NCBI GenBank assembly: GCA_027075825.1
Contig: JALSZZ010000136.1
Span: 1-12,694, forward strand
DNA: 12,694 nt
Direction: 5' to 3'
Origin: Mariprofundaceae bacterium
GTDB taxonomy: Bacteria; Pseudomonadota; Zetaproteobacteria; Mariprofundales; Mariprofundaceae
The position numbers and the translations under genes are program-made. The notes below the pieces were generated by a model, which made no database searches, was not told the DNA's origin, and worked only from the letters and a program-made list of their open reading frames with translations. Below, piece after piece: positions 11,346 to 12,694 of this stretch. Positions within the stretch are counted from its first letter, which is position 1. Each line of letters starts with the position of its first letter.

Positions 11346-12694
11346 TTAATTCCCCTCTCCCAGTTTTAGCACGGCCAGAAAAGCCTCCTGTGGTACTTCC
11401 ACGCTGCCAATGGATTTCATGCGCTTTTTGCCGGCTTTTTGCTTTTCCAGCAGTTTTCGTTTGCGTGTAATATCGCCGCCATAACACTTGGCGGTGACGT
11501 TTTTACGCACCGCCTTGACGGTTTCGCGGGCCAGAATACGGCCACCGATCGCCGCCTGCAATGGCACATCAAACTGCTGCCGGGGGATCAATTGGCGTAA
11601 TTTTTTCACCAGTTCACGTCCTCGCGTTTCGGCAATCGAACGGTGGACAATCAACGACAAGGCATCGACAGCCTCACCATGCACCAGCACATCCATCTTG
11701 ACCACATGTTCGTCACGAAAGCCGGAAAGCTCATAATCCATGGACGCGTAACCGCGTGATACGGATTTCAGGCGATCATAAAAATCAATCACCATTTCCG
11801 CCAGTGGCAACTGGTAACTGAGCATGACACGGCCCTGACCGATAAACTTCATGTCCTGCTGCACGCCCCGGCGATCCTGACACAGCTTCATCATGGTGCC
11901 GACAAATTCTTCCGGCATAAAAATATTGGCAATCACTACAGGTTCTTCAATGCGTGCGATATTCTGCGGTTCGGGGAACTCACTGGGGTTGGAGATCTCC
12001 TTCATGGTGCCATCCGTCATATGCACGCGATAGACCACCGATGGCGCGGTGGTGATCAAATCAAGATTGTATTCGCGCTCCAGCCGCTCCTGCACAATTT
12101 CCATATGCAGCATGCCGAGAAAGCCACAGCGAAAGCCAAGGCCGAGAGCCATGGAACTCTCCGGCTCAAAGGTAAAAGCGGGATCGTTGAGGTTGAGTTT
12201 TTCCAGCGCATCGCGAAGTTCAGCGTAATCAGCAGAATCCACCGGGTAGAGACCGGCGAAAACCATGGCTCTGGGTTCGCGGAAACCGGGCAGGGGTGAG
12301 GATGCAGGCTGACGCTCCAGCGTCACCGTATCGCCCACCCTGAGGGCAGAGAGCTGCTTGATGCCGCAAACCATAAAGCCAACCTGCCCTGATGGCAGCG
12401 CAGGCAGGGATTGCGCCTGTGGCAGAAAAACGCCCAGATCGTTCACCTCATAGCTGAGTTTCGACGACATCAGGCGAATCTTGTCCCGCTGGCGCAATAC
12501 CCCATCAAAGATGCGCAGCAAGGCGACAGCGCCAACATAGGAATCAAACCAGGAATCAACAATCAGCGCCCGCAATGGCGCATCGTCGCGGGCGGTTGGC
12601 GCAGGAATACGCTGAACAATAGCTTCAAGCACCTCGGCAATGCCTTCCCCGGTTTTGGCGGAAACGGCGATGGCATCGTCTGCATCCAGGCCGA
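11346..12694 (-). CDS. lepA: Elongation factor 4 (LepA), N-terminus outside the window
   Basis: LepA is a translational GTPase that back-translocates or remodels ribosomes and assists initiation or 30S assembly. About 449 of the usual 600 or so residues are present. The missing part is the GTPase core with G1-G4. The visible part opens with the G5 region [12 protein letters not shown] (about 12688-12640). Domain II follows ([15 protein letters not shown]), then EF-G-like domains III and V, and the LepA-specific C-terminal domain. In that domain, [20 protein letters not shown] and [17 protein letters not shown] are diagnostic. An ATG-like start at 12632 is internal, since homologous coding continues to the window edge. 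The TAA stop lies 4 bases before lepB, the usual lepA-lepB operon. Confidence 0.97.
   Translation of the reverse strand, partial: GLDADDAIAVSAKTGEGIAEVLEAIVQRIPAPTARDDAPLRALIVDSWFDSYVGAVALLRIFDGVLRQRDKIRLMSSKLSYEVNDLGVFLPQAQSLPALPSGQVGFMVCGIKQLSALRVGDTVTLERQPASSPLPGFREPRAMVFAGLYPVDSADYAELRDALEKLNLNDPAFTFEPESSMALGLGFRCGFLGMLHMEIVQERLEREYNLDLITTAPSVVYRVHMTDGTMKEISNPSEFPEPQNIARIEEPVVIANIFMPEEFVGTMMKLCQDRRGVQQDMKFIGQGRVMLSYQLPLAEMVIDFYDRLKSVSRGYASMDYELSGFRDEHVVKMDVLVHGEAVDALSLIVHRSIAETRGRELVKKLRQLIPRQQFDVPLQAAIGGRILARETVKAVRKNVTAKCYGGDITRKRKLLEKQKAGKKRMKSIGSVEVPQEAFLAVLKLGEGN

Noticed and set aside
12632..12632. Start of a shortened LepA at 12632
   Set aside because: Upstream of it the same frame encodes the LepA G5 segment [12 protein letters not shown] to the window edge, so the gene is cut by the window, not shortened.

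Overview
The window looks like chromosomal core DNA from a Gram-negative proteobacterium. It encodes LPS-assembly proteins (LapA, LapB), a heptose-bisphosphate phosphatase for LPS core, a six-domain ribosomal protein S1, IHF beta and the lepA-lepB-DUF4845-rnc-era block seen in beta- and gammaproteobacteria. The junction of era to aroA is not the enterobacterial order (era is followed by recO there). The class is therefore left open among gamma-, beta- and zeta-like lineages. No phage, plasmid, CRISPR or defence gene is visible.

Layout. Positions 1-370 hold the 5' part of recQ on the minus strand. Positions 371-890 are a 520-bp divergent intergenic region. It is filled mostly by five REP-like palindromes in alternating orientation, built on a 136-bp unit present about 2.3 times. 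Positions 891-1319 carry the only plus-strand gene, a small heat-shock protein (Hsp20) with its own promoter, a near-perfect ribosome binding site and a strong terminator. From 12694 down to 1391 everything is on the minus strand. Transcription order is lepA (5' truncated), lepB, DUF4845 gene, rnc, era, aroA, cmk, rpsA, ihfB, lapA, lapB, gmhB and a radical-SAM gene.

Most neighbours in the minus-strand series overlap by 1-8 bases or lie within 25 bases, so translational coupling is likely. The larger gaps are cmk-rpsA (74 bp, with a possible attenuator-like hairpin plus U-tract), rpsA-ihfB (249 bp, containing a 22-bp imperfect inverted repeat) and lapB-gmhB (67 bp). Functions run from translation (LepA, S1), through protein export (LepB), RNA processing and ribosome maturation (RNase III, Era) and aromatic and nucleotide metabolism (AroA, Cmk), to nucleoid architecture (IHF) and LPS control and synthesis (LapA, LapB, GmhB).

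I did not find a convincing undescribed multi-gene system. The points most worth a second look are the REP array between divergent promoters, the rpsA-ihfB inverted repeat, an Asp-to-Asn change at a metal-ligand position of RNase III, a hairpin just inside the TTG-started aroA, and an uncharacterised radical-SAM protein coupled to gmhB.
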